The notes beneath the pieces are model-generated. The model did not search any database. It saw nothing but the letters and a program-made list of their open reading frames with translations, and was not told the origin of the DNA. Below are positions 15,123-21,422 of a stretch of DNA of 21,422 nt, piece by piece. How positions within the stretch are numbered: the first letter of the stretch is position 1; each line of letters begins with the position of its first letter. This stretch comes from an uncultured Christensenella sp. (lineage in GTDB: Bacteria; Bacillota; Clostridia; Christensenellales; UBA1750): NCBI GenBank assembly GCA_905193155.1, contig CAJJNQ010000041.1:1-21422 (forward strand). The letters run 5' to 3'. Both the position numbers and the translations under genes were made by a program.

Positions 15123-15137
15123 ATTGCAAAAAGCAAT
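15123..15137. promoter_or_regulatory. Palindrome over the -35 of the XRE-cupin gene, possible operator
   Basis: ATTGC-AAAAA-GCAAT is a perfect 5-5-5 inverted repeat. It covers the -35 hexamer of the + strand regulator promoter (15124-15129), a good position for autorepression by an HTH protein. Confidence 0.45.
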
Positions 15138-15152
15138 TCTTCCATGTATACT
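15124..15152 (+). promoter_or_regulatory. Promoter of the XRE-cupin regulator
   Basis: TTGCAA (15124-15129), a 17-base spacer and TATACT (15147-15152). The expected start is near 15159, about 37 bases before the ATG. Confidence 0.65.
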
Positions 15153-15195
15153 GAAATTGAGAAGAAACACCTTCAGGAAAAAGGAGGAAATCGAT

Positions 15196-15750
15196 ATGGC
15201 CGGAGAAATTATGGATATTGCCGCGCGCATGAAAGAATTGCGTGAGATCTGCGATTTTACTCAGGAGGAAATGGCTGCGGAGCTGGGGGTTCCGGCGGCA
15301 AAATACGCCGCTTATGAGAGCGGTGCCATCGACATTCCGATCTCTGTTTTGCTGGCAATGGCAAACGCCTGCCGCGTGGAGCCCTCTGCGCTGCTGACGG
15401 GCGGCGAGCCCAAGCTGCACGTTTATTGCCTGACGCGCGCCGGACAGGGCGTCGGCATTGACCGCCGCAAGGAATATCAGTACCAGTCGCTGGCCTATAA
15501 TTTCGGCAACAAGGTCGCCGAGCCCTTCTTTGTCACGGCGGGCGCGGTTCCCGCAGGCACGCCGCTGGTGGTCAACTGCCACGATGGACAGGAATTTGAC
15601 TATGTGATGGAGGGCACGCTGCGCTTTATCGTCAACGGAACGGAAATGGTACTCAACCCCGGCGACAGCATTTATTTCAATTCCGGGTATCCGCACGGCA
15701 TTCAGGCGGTCGGTGATAAGCCCGCAAAATTCCTCGCCATTGTGCTTTAA
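15196..15750 (+). CDS. XRE-family regulator with C-terminal cupin domain
   Basis: The start is ATG 15196, preceded by AAGGAGGAA (15181-15189); a longer frame from 15079 covers the promoter. The 184-residue protein has an HTH_3 domain at about 8-62 (ARMKELREICDFTQEEMAAELGVPAAKYAAYE) and a cupin_2 domain at about 107-184. The cupin holds HDGQEFDYVMEG with His129 and Glu133, then NPGDSIYFNSGYPHGIQAV with His167, likely metal or ligand site residues. Such proteins sense a small molecule through the cupin and control a neighbouring gene. The divergent Dabb operon is the obvious candidate target. It is monocistronic, with a strong terminator. Confidence 0.9.
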   Translation: MAGEIMDIAARMKELREICDFTQEEMAAELGVPAAKYAAYESGAIDIPISVLLAMANACRVEPSALLTGGEPKLHVYCLTRAGQGVGIDRRKEYQYQSLAYNFGNKVAEPFFVTAGAVPAGTPLVVNCHDGQEFDYVMEGTLRFIVNGTEMVLNPGDSIYFNSGYPHGIQAVGDKPAKFLAIVL

Positions 15751-15762
15751 GAGATAAAAAAG

Positions 15763-15801
15763 GGAGCGTAAGATGGAATACCTATCTTACGCTCCTTTTT
15801 T
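15763..15801. terminator. Bidirectional terminator
   Basis: A 12-bp perfect stem (GGAGCGTAAGAT 15763-15774 with ATCTTACGCTCC 15784-15795) is flanked by A-rich sequence on the left and TTTTTT on the right. It serves the + strand XRE-cupin gene and the - strand peptidase gene, which converge here. Confidence 0.92.
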
Positions 15802-15802
15802 G

Positions 15803-17026
15803 TTATTTGCAGTCGTAGATCACTCCGCGATTGGTGATGACAAAGGCAGGGACACTTGGTTTTAGACCGCGAATCCATCCCTCCGGAGTGATTTCCCCAT
15901 AGGAGAACACACCGTCCGCATCCTTTTCGCCCTTTCGCTGAACGAGTTGCGCGGCGACGCAATCAAAGCGATTTTGATGAACCAGTGTCACCCGCTCGTT
16001 TCCGGTATAGAGCGCATAGAGTCCGTTTCCGGCAGGGCGCAGCTCAGCTGAAACATGCTCTGGAATATATCGCGGGCGATTGACCTGCTCTTCCTTGTGA
16101 ACGATGTAGGTCACGCGGTTGCTCCATGCTTCCATGAACTGTTCTAACGGATAGAAACGCTCCACCGTGTCGTTCTCCGGCGCAGCGGGATCGTGGACGA
16201 TGGCGTATTGTTTGCCGTTGGAGGCCGTCTGGAATCCGCAGAGCGCAATCAGGTGTCCCGGCGTGCGGCAGGGCGCGCCGTCAATATAGGGGAGCGTATC
16301 ATCCTCCGGCTTATTGGTATAGCTGACGCTCACGCCAACGGCGTTGCCGCGGCGCAGCTCTTCGACAAGATCGTCCAGCGTAGCATAGCGGACGTAGGCA
16401 TCATAACCATAGCTGGCAGCAATCGCCGTGGAGAAAGCCCAGTTGCCACATCCGTCATAGGCGCTGTCATAATTGTGCAGCGCAATTTCCTCCGGCAGCA
16501 CGTTTTCGCCCTTCTGGTTGAGCAGCATGGCGATGGTGGTTGCTGAGCAAATGACATGACCAATCTCCGGCTGCCGCACCATCTGCGAATAACAGGGCGC
16601 GGACATGCGCACATCATCTGACGCGGCAGAAGGCTCTTCGCAAACAATCCTGCTGTTTTTAGCCGCCAGCACGACGCGCCGCAGCAGCGGCCGAGCCGTA
16701 TCAGGCGCCTCATTTTCGGTAACGCGAATCTGCACGGCACAGCCCAGCAATCCTTCGTGCAGGGTGAGCGTATCCGTATCCAGATCCGCAAGCTGTCCCT
16801 TCGAGGATTTGCTGTGGCGATCCGCGAAGGGACTCCATACGCCCCAGGAAAACCATTCGGTCAGCCGTCCGTCCGTCAGGCGAATACGTGCTTCCACTTC
16901 CACCGTTGAGCCGCGGGGCGTGTCTGCACAAAAAGAAACGATTAATGTATCAAAAGTCTTCAGTTCGTAAAAGCCGGTGTAGTCTGCCGGTTGTTCGATT
17001 TTCAGGAAATCTGTGTTGTTTTTCAT
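15803..17026 (-). CDS. C39-like (papain-fold) cysteine peptidase with N-terminal beta domain
   Basis: With ATG 17026 the protein has 407 residues. Residues about 5-125 look like an all-beta, possibly immunoglobulin-like or carbohydrate-binding-type domain (for example STVEVEARIRLTDGRLTEWFSWG). Residues about 143-310 are a peptidase C39-like domain: oxyanion Gln148 in YSQMV, nucleophile Cys160 in HVICSATTIAMLL, His258 in TPGHLIALCGF and Asp279 in VHDPA. A C-terminal region of about 95 residues is unassigned. No signal peptide or membrane segment is seen, so the product is probably cytosolic or leaves by another route. The frame is open to a TTG at 17056 and has ATG 17044. The promoter at 17060-17087 leaves almost no leader for those, while 17026 has AGGAG 10 bases upstream. 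The substrate is unknown. Confidence 0.78.
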   Translation of the reverse strand: MKNNTDFLKIEQPADYTGFYELKTFDTLIVSFCADTPRGSTVEVEARIRLTDGRLTEWFSWGVWSPFADRHSKSSKGQLADLDTDTLTLHEGLLGCAVQIRVTENEAPDTARPLLRRVVLAAKNSRIVCEEPSAASDDVRMSAPCYSQMVRQPEIGHVICSATTIAMLLNQKGENVLPEEIALHNYDSAYDGCGNWAFSTAIAASYGYDAYVRYATLDDLVEELRRGNAVGVSVSYTNKPEDDTLPYIDGAPCRTPGHLIALCGFQTASNGKQYAIVHDPAAPENDTVERFYPLEQFMEAWSNRVTYIVHKEEQVNRPRYIPEHVSAELRPAGNGLYALYTGNERVTLVHQNRFDCVAAQLVQRKGEKDADGVFSYGEITPEGWIRGLKPSVPAFVITNRGVIYDCK

Positions 17027-17059
17027 CCTCCAAAAGCTCCTCATCCATGCATTCAATTC

Positions 17060-17087
17060 ATTTTACACCTAAATCTTTAATTGTAAA
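17060..17087 (-). promoter_or_regulatory. Promoter of the C39-like peptidase gene
   Basis: On the - strand TTTACA (17082-17087), a 16-base spacer and TAAAAT (17060-17065). The predicted start near 17053 supports a start codon downstream of 17050. It lies in the 85-base gap after the YbaK-type gene. Confidence 0.6.
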
Positions 17088-17111
17088 GGAGTATTTAGAG
17101 GATTTTTCGGT

Positions 17112-17576
17112 TTAGAATGCTTTACACACATCGATCCAGCGGCCGCCGGTGACCCGTTCCAATTCGTCGGGGCTGAGACGTACCGCAGAATTGGCTGTTC
17201 CGCATGCAGGAAAGACCTGCTCAAAGCGGCGCAGCGACTCGTCAAGATAGATGCTCACCTGCTCTTGATCCACGCCAAACGGGCAAACGCCGCCGATGCG
17301 GAATCCCGTCCTCTCTTCTACCTGCTCCGGAGACAGCATACGGGCCTTGACGTGAAAATATTCCTTGAACTTATGATTATCGATGCGCATATCTCCCGCG
17401 CAGACGATCAATATGCAGCCGTTTTCCGCTGCGAAGGACAGCGTTTTGGCAATATGAGCAGGCTCACAGCCCAATGCCTGTGCCGCAAGCTCGACCGTTG
17501 CGGTCGATACGTCGAATTCTCGGATGCGATCCTCCATCCCCTTTGTTTTCAGATAGGCAATGGCTTTATTGTCCAT
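17112..17576 (-). CDS. YbaK/EbsC-type aminoacyl-tRNA deacylase
   Basis: The start ATG 17576 has AAAGGAGAT (17586-17594) upstream; the frame extends to 17618 without a better signal. The 154-residue protein fits the YbaK/ProX/INS superfamily: conserved Lys44 in HIAKTLSF, then CILIVCAGDMRIDNHKFKEYF, and the glycine-rich GFRIGGVCPFGV (91-102). Members hydrolyse mischarged tRNAs in trans, for example Cys-tRNA-Pro or Ala-tRNA-Pro. The exact tRNA specificity cannot be told from motifs. It appears to be transcribed alone. Confidence 0.88.
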   Translation of the reverse strand: MDNKAIAYLKTKGMEDRIREFDVSTATVELAAQALGCEPAHIAKTLSFAAENGCILIVCAGDMRIDNHKFKEYFHVKARMLSPEQVEERTGFRIGGVCPFGVDQEQVSIYLDESLRRFEQVFPACGTANSAVRLSPDELERVTGGRWIDVCKAF

Positions 17577-17880
17577 TTGATTTTGATCTCCTTTGGGTTC
17601 AGTGTGTCCTTGCCGCATTTACGACCTTAAAGGTTGAAAACGAAGGTTAAATTCCCCATGCAGATCTATATTTCCTGCCCATTGGATGAAAATTTCCGAA
17701 AACGCGAAAAGCCCATGCGATTCAAGCTTATTGCATGGACTTAATTATGCAGCTTAGCTGTTGAAGCGGCGGTTCTGCATGGACGATTCGGACACGAAAA
17801 AGCGCTTATTTTCACCGTTGCATGCGCATTCAAAATGTGTAAAATAACTTAAAACTATGAAAATCCAGAAAAACGGAATC
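17577..17880. other. Intergenic stretch without a convincing gene
   Basis: This AT-richer stretch holds a 28-codon frame (17658-17744, + strand) with no good ribosome binding site, and a weak CCATGC/GCATGG inverted repeat near 17713-17736. GCATG-type words recur (17717, 17733, 17777, 17820). I recognise no RNA gene, operator or homology here. Confidence 0.4.
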
Positions 17881-17882
17881 TA

Positions 17883-17910
17883 TTGACAGAAAATCTATAT
17901 AATGTATTAT
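17883..17910 (+). promoter_or_regulatory. Candidate promoter of a short transcription unit
   Basis: TTGACA (17883-17888), a 16-base spacer and TATTAT (17905-17910). A perfect TATAAT at 17898-17903 is too close (9 bases) to pair with this -35. The expected start is near 17917, and a strong terminator follows at 18011-18040, giving a transcript of about 125 bases. Confidence 0.5.
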
Positions 17911-17997
17911 GACGGCGGCTCCCTCATAAACGGTTCCGAAACGCGCACAGAGCTTTCCGAAAGCGAAATTGTGAAAATCAATCAGGCGCTGAAGTAA
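17902..17997 (+). CDS. Possible 31-residue peptide or 3' remnant of a lost gene
   Basis: The frame from ATG 17902 to TAA 17995 gives MYYDGGSLINGSETRTELSE then SEIVKINQALK. Composition looks protein-like and ends 13 bases before a strong terminator, as a real gene end would. There is no ribosome binding site before the ATG, and the candidate promoter -10 overlaps it. It may therefore be the preserved C-terminus of a gene whose front was deleted. The frame is closed upstream by TGA 17884-17886. I recognise no family. Confidence 0.25.
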   Translation: MYYDGGSLINGSETRTELSESEIVKINQALK

Positions 17998-18010
17998 TAA
18001 AACGTATAGA

Positions 18011-18040
18011 AGGAGCGAGACAGATGTCCCGCTCCTTTTT
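18011..18040 (+). terminator. Intrinsic terminator of the short unit
   Basis: AGGAGCGAGACA (18011-18022) pairs with TGTCCCGCTCCT (18025-18036) with a single A/C mismatch, followed by TTTT and C. It has no intact + strand gene before it. Confidence 0.8.
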
Positions 18041-18187
18041 CTCTGTTCGCAAGGATTTGCCGTTATAAATGCGGTCAAATAGCCTGCTTCGTTAGTTCGT
18101 CATGTCGATACGCTTGTTGTGAAGTCCATTAACCGCTTGAGGCGCAAGAAACCTGTCAGCCGTCTCTCGTCTTGGAGCGGACAGCTG

Positions 18188-18223
18188 CAAAAAAGAGGAA
18201 GCGGTTTTGTTCCCGCATCCTCT
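18188..18223 (-). terminator. Terminator after rubrerythrin
   Basis: On the - strand AGAGGATGCGG (18213-18223) pairs with CCGCTTCCTCT (18194-18204) with one T/T mismatch, followed by TTTTTT. It lies about 23 bases after the rubrerythrin stop. The stretch 18041-18187 on its far side shows nothing I can assign. Confidence 0.85.
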
Positions 18224-18246
18224 CTTTTTGCTTATCTTACGGTGAA

Positions 18247-18792
18247 TTACTTGTCGAAGTAGCGGTTCAGCAAACCGTTGAAGGCACAGCCGTGGCGAGC
18301 TTCGTCCTTGGCCATTTCATGCACGGTGTCATGAATGGCGTCATAGCCCAGCTCCTTGGCGCGCTTGGCCAGAGCCAGCTTGCCGGAGGTGGCGCCGCTC
18401 TCCGCCGCGACGCGGACGGAAAGGTTTTCCTTGGTGGAGGTGGAAACTACTTCGCCCAGCAGCTCGGCAAACTTTGCTGCGTGCTCCGCCTCTTCAAAGG
18501 CGATGCGCTTGTAAGCTTCAGCAACCTCGGGGAAGCCTTCGCGATCCGCCTGACGGCTCATCGCCAGGTACATACCAACCTCGGTGCACTCGCCGGAGAA
18601 GTTCTGGCGCAGACCCTCGACGACTTCGGGATCCAGACCCTTGGCAACGCCGATGCGATGCTCATCCGCCCACTGGATCTTGTTTTCTTCCAGCAGATCG
18701 AACTTGGACGCCGGTGCGTTGCAGTGAGGGCAGAACTCAGGAGCCTTATCCCCCGTATGAATGTAACCGCAAACAGAACATACCCACTTCAT
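18247..18792 (-). CDS. rbr: Reverse-type rubrerythrin
   Basis: A 181-residue protein from ATG 18792, chosen because GCGGAGG lies 8 bases upstream; the frame extends further without support. The rubredoxin domain comes first: Cys5, Cys8, Cys21 and Cys24 (CSVCG, CPHC). The ferritin-like four-helix domain follows, with diiron ligands in FSGECTEVGMYLAM (Glu68), FEEAEHAAKF (99-108) and KDEARHG (162-168). The rubredoxin-first order is that of clostridial reverse rubrerythrins, NADH-linked peroxidases and O2 scavengers of anaerobes. It works in the cytosol with a rubredoxin reductase not seen here. It sits alone between terminator and glmM. Its upstream region has a small TTTATAGATAAA palindrome. 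Confidence 0.93.
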   Translation of the reverse strand: MKWVCSVCGYIHTGDKAPEFCPHCNAPASKFDLLEENKIQWADEHRIGVAKGLDPEVVEGLRQNFSGECTEVGMYLAMSRQADREGFPEVAEAYKRIAFEEAEHAAKFAELLGEVVSTSTKENLSVRVAAESGATSGKLALAKRAKELGYDAIHDTVHEMAKDEARHGCAFNGLLNRYFDK

Positions 18793-18862
18793 TTTCATTA
18801 CCTCCGCAATGTTTATTCTTTTTCGCTTGGCGGGGCTTTTCTTTTGCCGTCCGCCTTGATGA

Positions 18863-18874
18863 TTTATAGATAAA
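18863..18874. promoter_or_regulatory. AT palindrome upstream of rubrerythrin
   Basis: TTTAT-AG-ATAAA is a perfect inverted repeat about 70 bases before the rubrerythrin start. The - strand TATAAA within it (18863-18868) may be the -10, with no good -35. Its AT-rich form recalls Fur/PerR-type operators but does not match a full box. Confidence 0.3.
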
Positions 18875-18915
18875 CGCATTTGCGGAAGTTGAAACACAAT
18901 TTCATAAAAAATCTT

Positions 18916-20262
18916 TTAGGCCATGCGTTCCTTCATCAGGCAGGCCAGTTCCTCGGCATAAGCGGAGATCACTTCTTCATCCGGGCCTTCCAGCATGACG
19001 CGCACCAGCGCCTCGGTGCCGGAGGGGCGCACCAGCACGCGGCCTTGACCGGAGAGCAGCCCCTCGATGGCAGCGATCCGATCCATAATAACCGAATCTT
19101 CGCGGTAGAGATATTTCTTCTCCCCGGCGCACTTGACGTTCACCAGCACCTGCGGCAGATGCTGCATCTGATCGGCCAACTCAGCAAGGGTTTTTCCGGT
19201 TTCGGTCATAACCTGCATCAGGTGCAGCGCCGTCATAATGCCGTCACCGGTGGTATTGTCCTTGAGGAAAATGACGTGGCCGGATTGCTCTCCACCCAGC
19301 ACATAGCCGTTTTCCAACATGTTTTCCAGCACATAACGGTCGCCTACCGCCGTGCGTTCCAGACGGATATCCGCCTGCTTGAGGGCGATATCCAGCCCCA
19401 TATTGCTCATGACGGTCGCTACGCAGGTGTTGCCCACGAGAAGTCCCTTCTGCTTTAAGAAGCTTCCGCAGATCACCAGCATTTGATCGCCGTCTACAAT
19501 GCGGCCTAGATTATCCACTGCAATCAAACGATCGGCGTCACCGTCAAAGGCCATGCCGCAGTCTGCATGGTGTTCCATTACCGCCTGCTGAAGCGACTCC
19601 GGCTTGGTGGAACCGCAGTCGGCGTTGATGTTCATGCCGTCAGGCTCCGCGTGAATGGTGATGACCTCCGCGCCCAGCTCGTCAAAAAGCACCGGGGCAA
19701 TGGCCGACGCCGCGCCGTTTGCGCAGTCGAGCACAATTTTCAATCCCTTGAGGTCGCAGCGGCACTTGGCTTTGAGCAGGTCGAGATAGGTTCGGCGCAT
19801 CTCCGGGCGGGCTTCAATGCGGCCGACGTCCTTTCCTTCGGGCGAAGGCACGCCCGCGCAGCCGCTGCGGATGATCGCTTCGATCTCGTCCTCCAACGCA
19901 TCAGAGAGCTTATAGCCCTCTCCGCTGAAGAATTTGATGCCGTTGTATTTGGCGGGATTGTGGGATGCGGAGATCATGACCCCGGCATCGGCCTTCATCT
20001 CCCGATTAAGCATCGCGATGGCAGGGGTCGTAATCACGCCCAAATCCACCGCGTGCGCGCCGACCGAGCAGATGCCCGCCATCAGCGCGCTCTTGAGCAT
20101 ATCGCCGGAGATGCGCGTATCGGTGCCGACGAGCACTGTCGGCCTGTGCGTGCCGGAGATCAACACCTGCGCGCCCGCGCGGCCCAGCTGATAGGCCAGC
20201 GTGCAATCCAGTTCCGTATTGGCAATTCCTCTGACACCGTCGGTGCCGAACATTCTAGGCAT
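18916..20262 (-). CDS. glmM: Phosphoglucosamine mutase
   Basis: A 448-residue enzyme converting glucosamine-6-phosphate to glucosamine-1-phosphate for UDP-GlcNAc and peptidoglycan synthesis. All four alpha-D-phosphohexomutase motifs are intact: the phosphoserine loop ISASHNP with Ser100, the Mg loop DGDADR (240-245), the sugar-binding GEQSGH (324-329) and the phosphate-binding RPSGTEALVR (412-421). The N-terminus MPRMFGTDGVRGIAN is typical of GlmM. GGGAGGAAA precedes ATG 20262. It follows trxB by 36 bases on the same strand with no terminator between, so the two are probably cotranscribed. Confidence 0.97.
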   Translation of the reverse strand: MPRMFGTDGVRGIANTELDCTLAYQLGRAGAQVLISGTHRPTVLVGTDTRISGDMLKSALMAGICSVGAHAVDLGVITTPAIAMLNREMKADAGVMISASHNPAKYNGIKFFSGEGYKLSDALEDEIEAIIRSGCAGVPSPEGKDVGRIEARPEMRRTYLDLLKAKCRCDLKGLKIVLDCANGAASAIAPVLFDELGAEVITIHAEPDGMNINADCGSTKPESLQQAVMEHHADCGMAFDGDADRLIAVDNLGRIVDGDQMLVICGSFLKQKGLLVGNTCVATVMSNMGLDIALKQADIRLERTAVGDRYVLENMLENGYVLGGEQSGHVIFLKDNTTGDGIMTALHLMQVMTETGKTLAELADQMQHLPQVLVNVKCAGEKKYLYREDSVIMDRIAAIEGLLSGQGRVLVRPSGTEALVRVMLEGPDEEVISAYAEELACLMKERMA

Positions 20263-20298
20263 ATCTGGTTTCCTCCCGAAAAAATCCGTCTTTTTCCA

Positions 20299-21216
20299 CT
20301 ATCCTATTTCTATGCTGTTTAAGTCCGCCTGAACCATTGCCGCTGCGACCGCGCCGTCCGAAGTGGCGCAGATCACCTGACGCAGGGGCTTCGTGCGGAT
20401 ATCCCCTGCAGCGTATACACCGCGCACGCTGGTTCGGGTGTCCTCACCGGCGATGACATAGCCCTCCTGAAGCGCCAGCTGCCCGGCCAGCAGCTCGGTC
20501 TGCGGAACTGTTCCCACGGCGACAAACAACCCCTGCGTTCGGAATGCGGATTCCGCCCCGCTGAGGGTATTTTGCACGACAATTTCTTCCAGTTGCTCTT
20601 CTCCCCTGAGGGCTTTTACGACGGTATGATAGAGTATTTTCACATTGGGCGTCTGCTGCACACGGCGAACAAGCGCTTGCGCGGCGCGGAAGCTGTCGCG
20701 GCGATGAATAATCGTAACTTTCGATGCAAAACGCGCCAGATACAGCGCATCCTCCATTGCGGTGTCGCCGCCGCCCACAACGCAGACCTCTTTGCCGCGG
20801 AAGAAGGCGCCGTCGCAGGTTGCGCAATAGGAAACGCCGCGACCACGCAGACGTTCCTCCTCCGCCAGCCCCAACGGGCGTGGTGTTGCGCCCATGCACA
20901 GCACCACGGTGCGCGCATCAATGCGCTTTCCTCCGGCGATTGCATATCGTTCGGTATCCGTCAGGTGCAATTCCGTGATTTCATCATAACGGATTTCCAG
21001 CCCAAGCTTCTGCGCCTGTTCGGCCATAGCCATGGAAAGTTCCGGCCCGCCGATTCCATCCGGGAATCCGGGGTAGTTTTCAATCCAATTGGTTGTCGCG
21101 GCCTGACCGCCGCAAAACTGTTTTTCATACAGAGCGCAGGAAAGCCCCGCGCGCATCAGGTAAATTCCGGCGGTAAGTCCGGCGGGTCCGCCGCCGATAA
21201 TCAGACTGTCCAGCAT
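20299..21216 (-). CDS. trxB: Thioredoxin-disulfide reductase
   Basis: A 305-residue flavoprotein that passes electrons from NAD(P)H via FAD to thioredoxin. The FAD motif is IIGGGPAGLTAGIY (6-19). The redox-active pair is Cys131/Cys134 in SYCATCDGAFFRG. The NADPH domain shows VVGGGDTAMEDALYL (147-160) and HRRDSF (171-176), the HRR being typical for NADPH preference. The second FAD motif GVYAAGDI is near 267-274. AAGGAGA lies about 8 bases before ATG 21216. It is the first gene of a likely trxB-glmM operon. Confidence 0.95.
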   Translation of the reverse strand: MLDSLIIGGGPAGLTAGIYLMRAGLSCALYEKQFCGGQAATTNWIENYPGFPDGIGGPELSMAMAEQAQKLGLEIRYDEITELHLTDTERYAIAGGKRIDARTVVLCMGATPRPLGLAEEERLRGRGVSYCATCDGAFFRGKEVCVVGGGDTAMEDALYLARFASKVTIIHRRDSFRAAQALVRRVQQTPNVKILYHTVVKALRGEEQLEEIVVQNTLSGAESAFRTQGLFVAVGTVPQTELLAGQLALQEGYVIAGEDTRTSVRGVYAAGDIRTKPLRQVICATSDGAVAAAMVQADLNSIEIG

Positions 21217-21252
21217 TCGCTTTTTCTCCTTCGTTCAGCTTTTCCACCCTCT

Positions 21253-21281
21253 ATTTTACCCGAAACGCGAAAAAATGAAAA
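21253..21281 (-). promoter_or_regulatory. Weak promoter before trxB
   Basis: On the - strand TTTTCA (21276-21281), a 17-base spacer and TAAAAT (21253-21258). The -35 has two mismatches. It lies between the upstream gene stop and trxB, so trxB may also be read through from that gene. Confidence 0.4.
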
Positions 21282-21294
21282 GAAAATTGTGCGT

Positions 21295-21422
21295 TTACTC
21301 TGCATTCCAATGCGCTGCCAGCGTCTTGAGCATTGCTGATAGATCACTTTGCACGCTCCGGGAGCTGTAATCCATACGGCAAACCATGTCGCCCTTGATC
21401 GCAAGCGCTTCCAGATCGCCGC
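21295..21422 (-). CDS. C-terminal end of an unidentified protein (cut by window edge)
   Basis: The last 42 residues are visible, starting GDLEALAIKGDMVCRMDYSS and ending MLKTLAAHWNAE with stop TAA 21295-21297. The frame is open to the window edge, and codon use is like its neighbours. The tail is amphipathic and helical. I do not recognise the family. It lies 78 bases upstream of trxB on the same strand, with no hairpin terminator between, so it could belong to the same transcription unit. Confidence 0.55.
   Translation of the reverse strand, partial: GDLEALAIKGDMVCRMDYSSRSVQSDLSAMLKTLAAHWNAE

Noticed and set aside
15079..15195. N-terminal extension of the XRE-cupin protein
   Set aside because: The extra 39 codons cover the promoter and the ribosome binding site. 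ATG 15196 has an ideal AAGGAGG.
17883..17903. TTGACA paired with the perfect TATAAT at 17898-17903
   Set aside because: The spacer is only 9 bases. The TATTAT at 17905-17910 with a 16-base spacer is the more plausible -10.
17830..18078. An 82-codon - strand open frame in the gene-poor region
   Set aside because: Its sequence looks non-coding (Phe/Leu/Ile-rich from AT bias), lacks a ribosome binding site and is read across the terminator at 18011-18040.
1..21422. CRISPR arrays, transposases, prophage or defence genes
   Set aside because: No regularly spaced repeats, DDE or serine/tyrosine recombinase motifs, capsid-type proteins or known defence domains were seen on either strand.

Overview
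The window is a chromosomal segment of a Gram-positive, obligately anaerobic bacterium, most likely a gut-type Clostridia (Eubacteriales) member. The pointers are strong AGGAGG ribosome binding sites, sigma-A type promoters, a T-box leader on thrS, a reverse-type rubrerythrin, Bacillota-type MrfA/MrfB proteins, and GC-rich codon use. This placement is an inference from gene content; no species can be named.

Layout. Positions 1-1100 are a decayed border: two consecutive intrinsic terminators, three copies of TGCACCCA, and a SAM-dependent methyltransferase pseudogene broken by a stop codon and about four frameshifts. A strong promoter then drives an Ala(GGC)-Lys(CTT) tRNA pair, followed by an Eis-like GNAT acetyltransferase (all + strand). 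A 3' remnant of a serine hydrolase/beta-lactamase-like gene lies at 2775-3426 on the - strand. From 3505 rightwards almost everything is on the - strand. In order of coordinates: a TPR protein, mrfB and mrfA (one operon, DNA repair nuclease plus helicase); mscL, asd and thrS behind a T-box leader; pdp and a hypoxanthine/uracil-type DNA glycosylase; and a four-gene unit of small proteins (VOC, ureidoglycolate-lyase-like, MazG-like, Dabb). That unit is divergent from a lone + strand XRE-cupin regulator. Then come a C39-like cysteine peptidase, a YbaK-type deacylase, a roughly 670 bp gene-poor stretch holding a possible short transcription unit, reverse rubrerythrin, glmM, trxB, and the 3' end of an unidentified gene cut by the window edge.

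Functional view. Most genes are housekeeping. They cover Thr-tRNA charging with aspartate-family amino acid synthesis, cell-wall precursor synthesis, thioredoxin and peroxide defence, nucleoside salvage, base-excision repair and mitomycin-type lesion repair. Less ordinary points are the T-box-led thrS-asd-mscL arrangement, the extra TPR gene fused transcriptionally to mrfAB, the divergent XRE-cupin/Dabb promoters with two A-centred palindromes, the short promoter-terminator unit at 17883-18040, and two clearly decaying genes at the left end. I saw no CRISPR array, prophage, transposase or obvious defence system. All database-type assignments here come from motif recognition alone.
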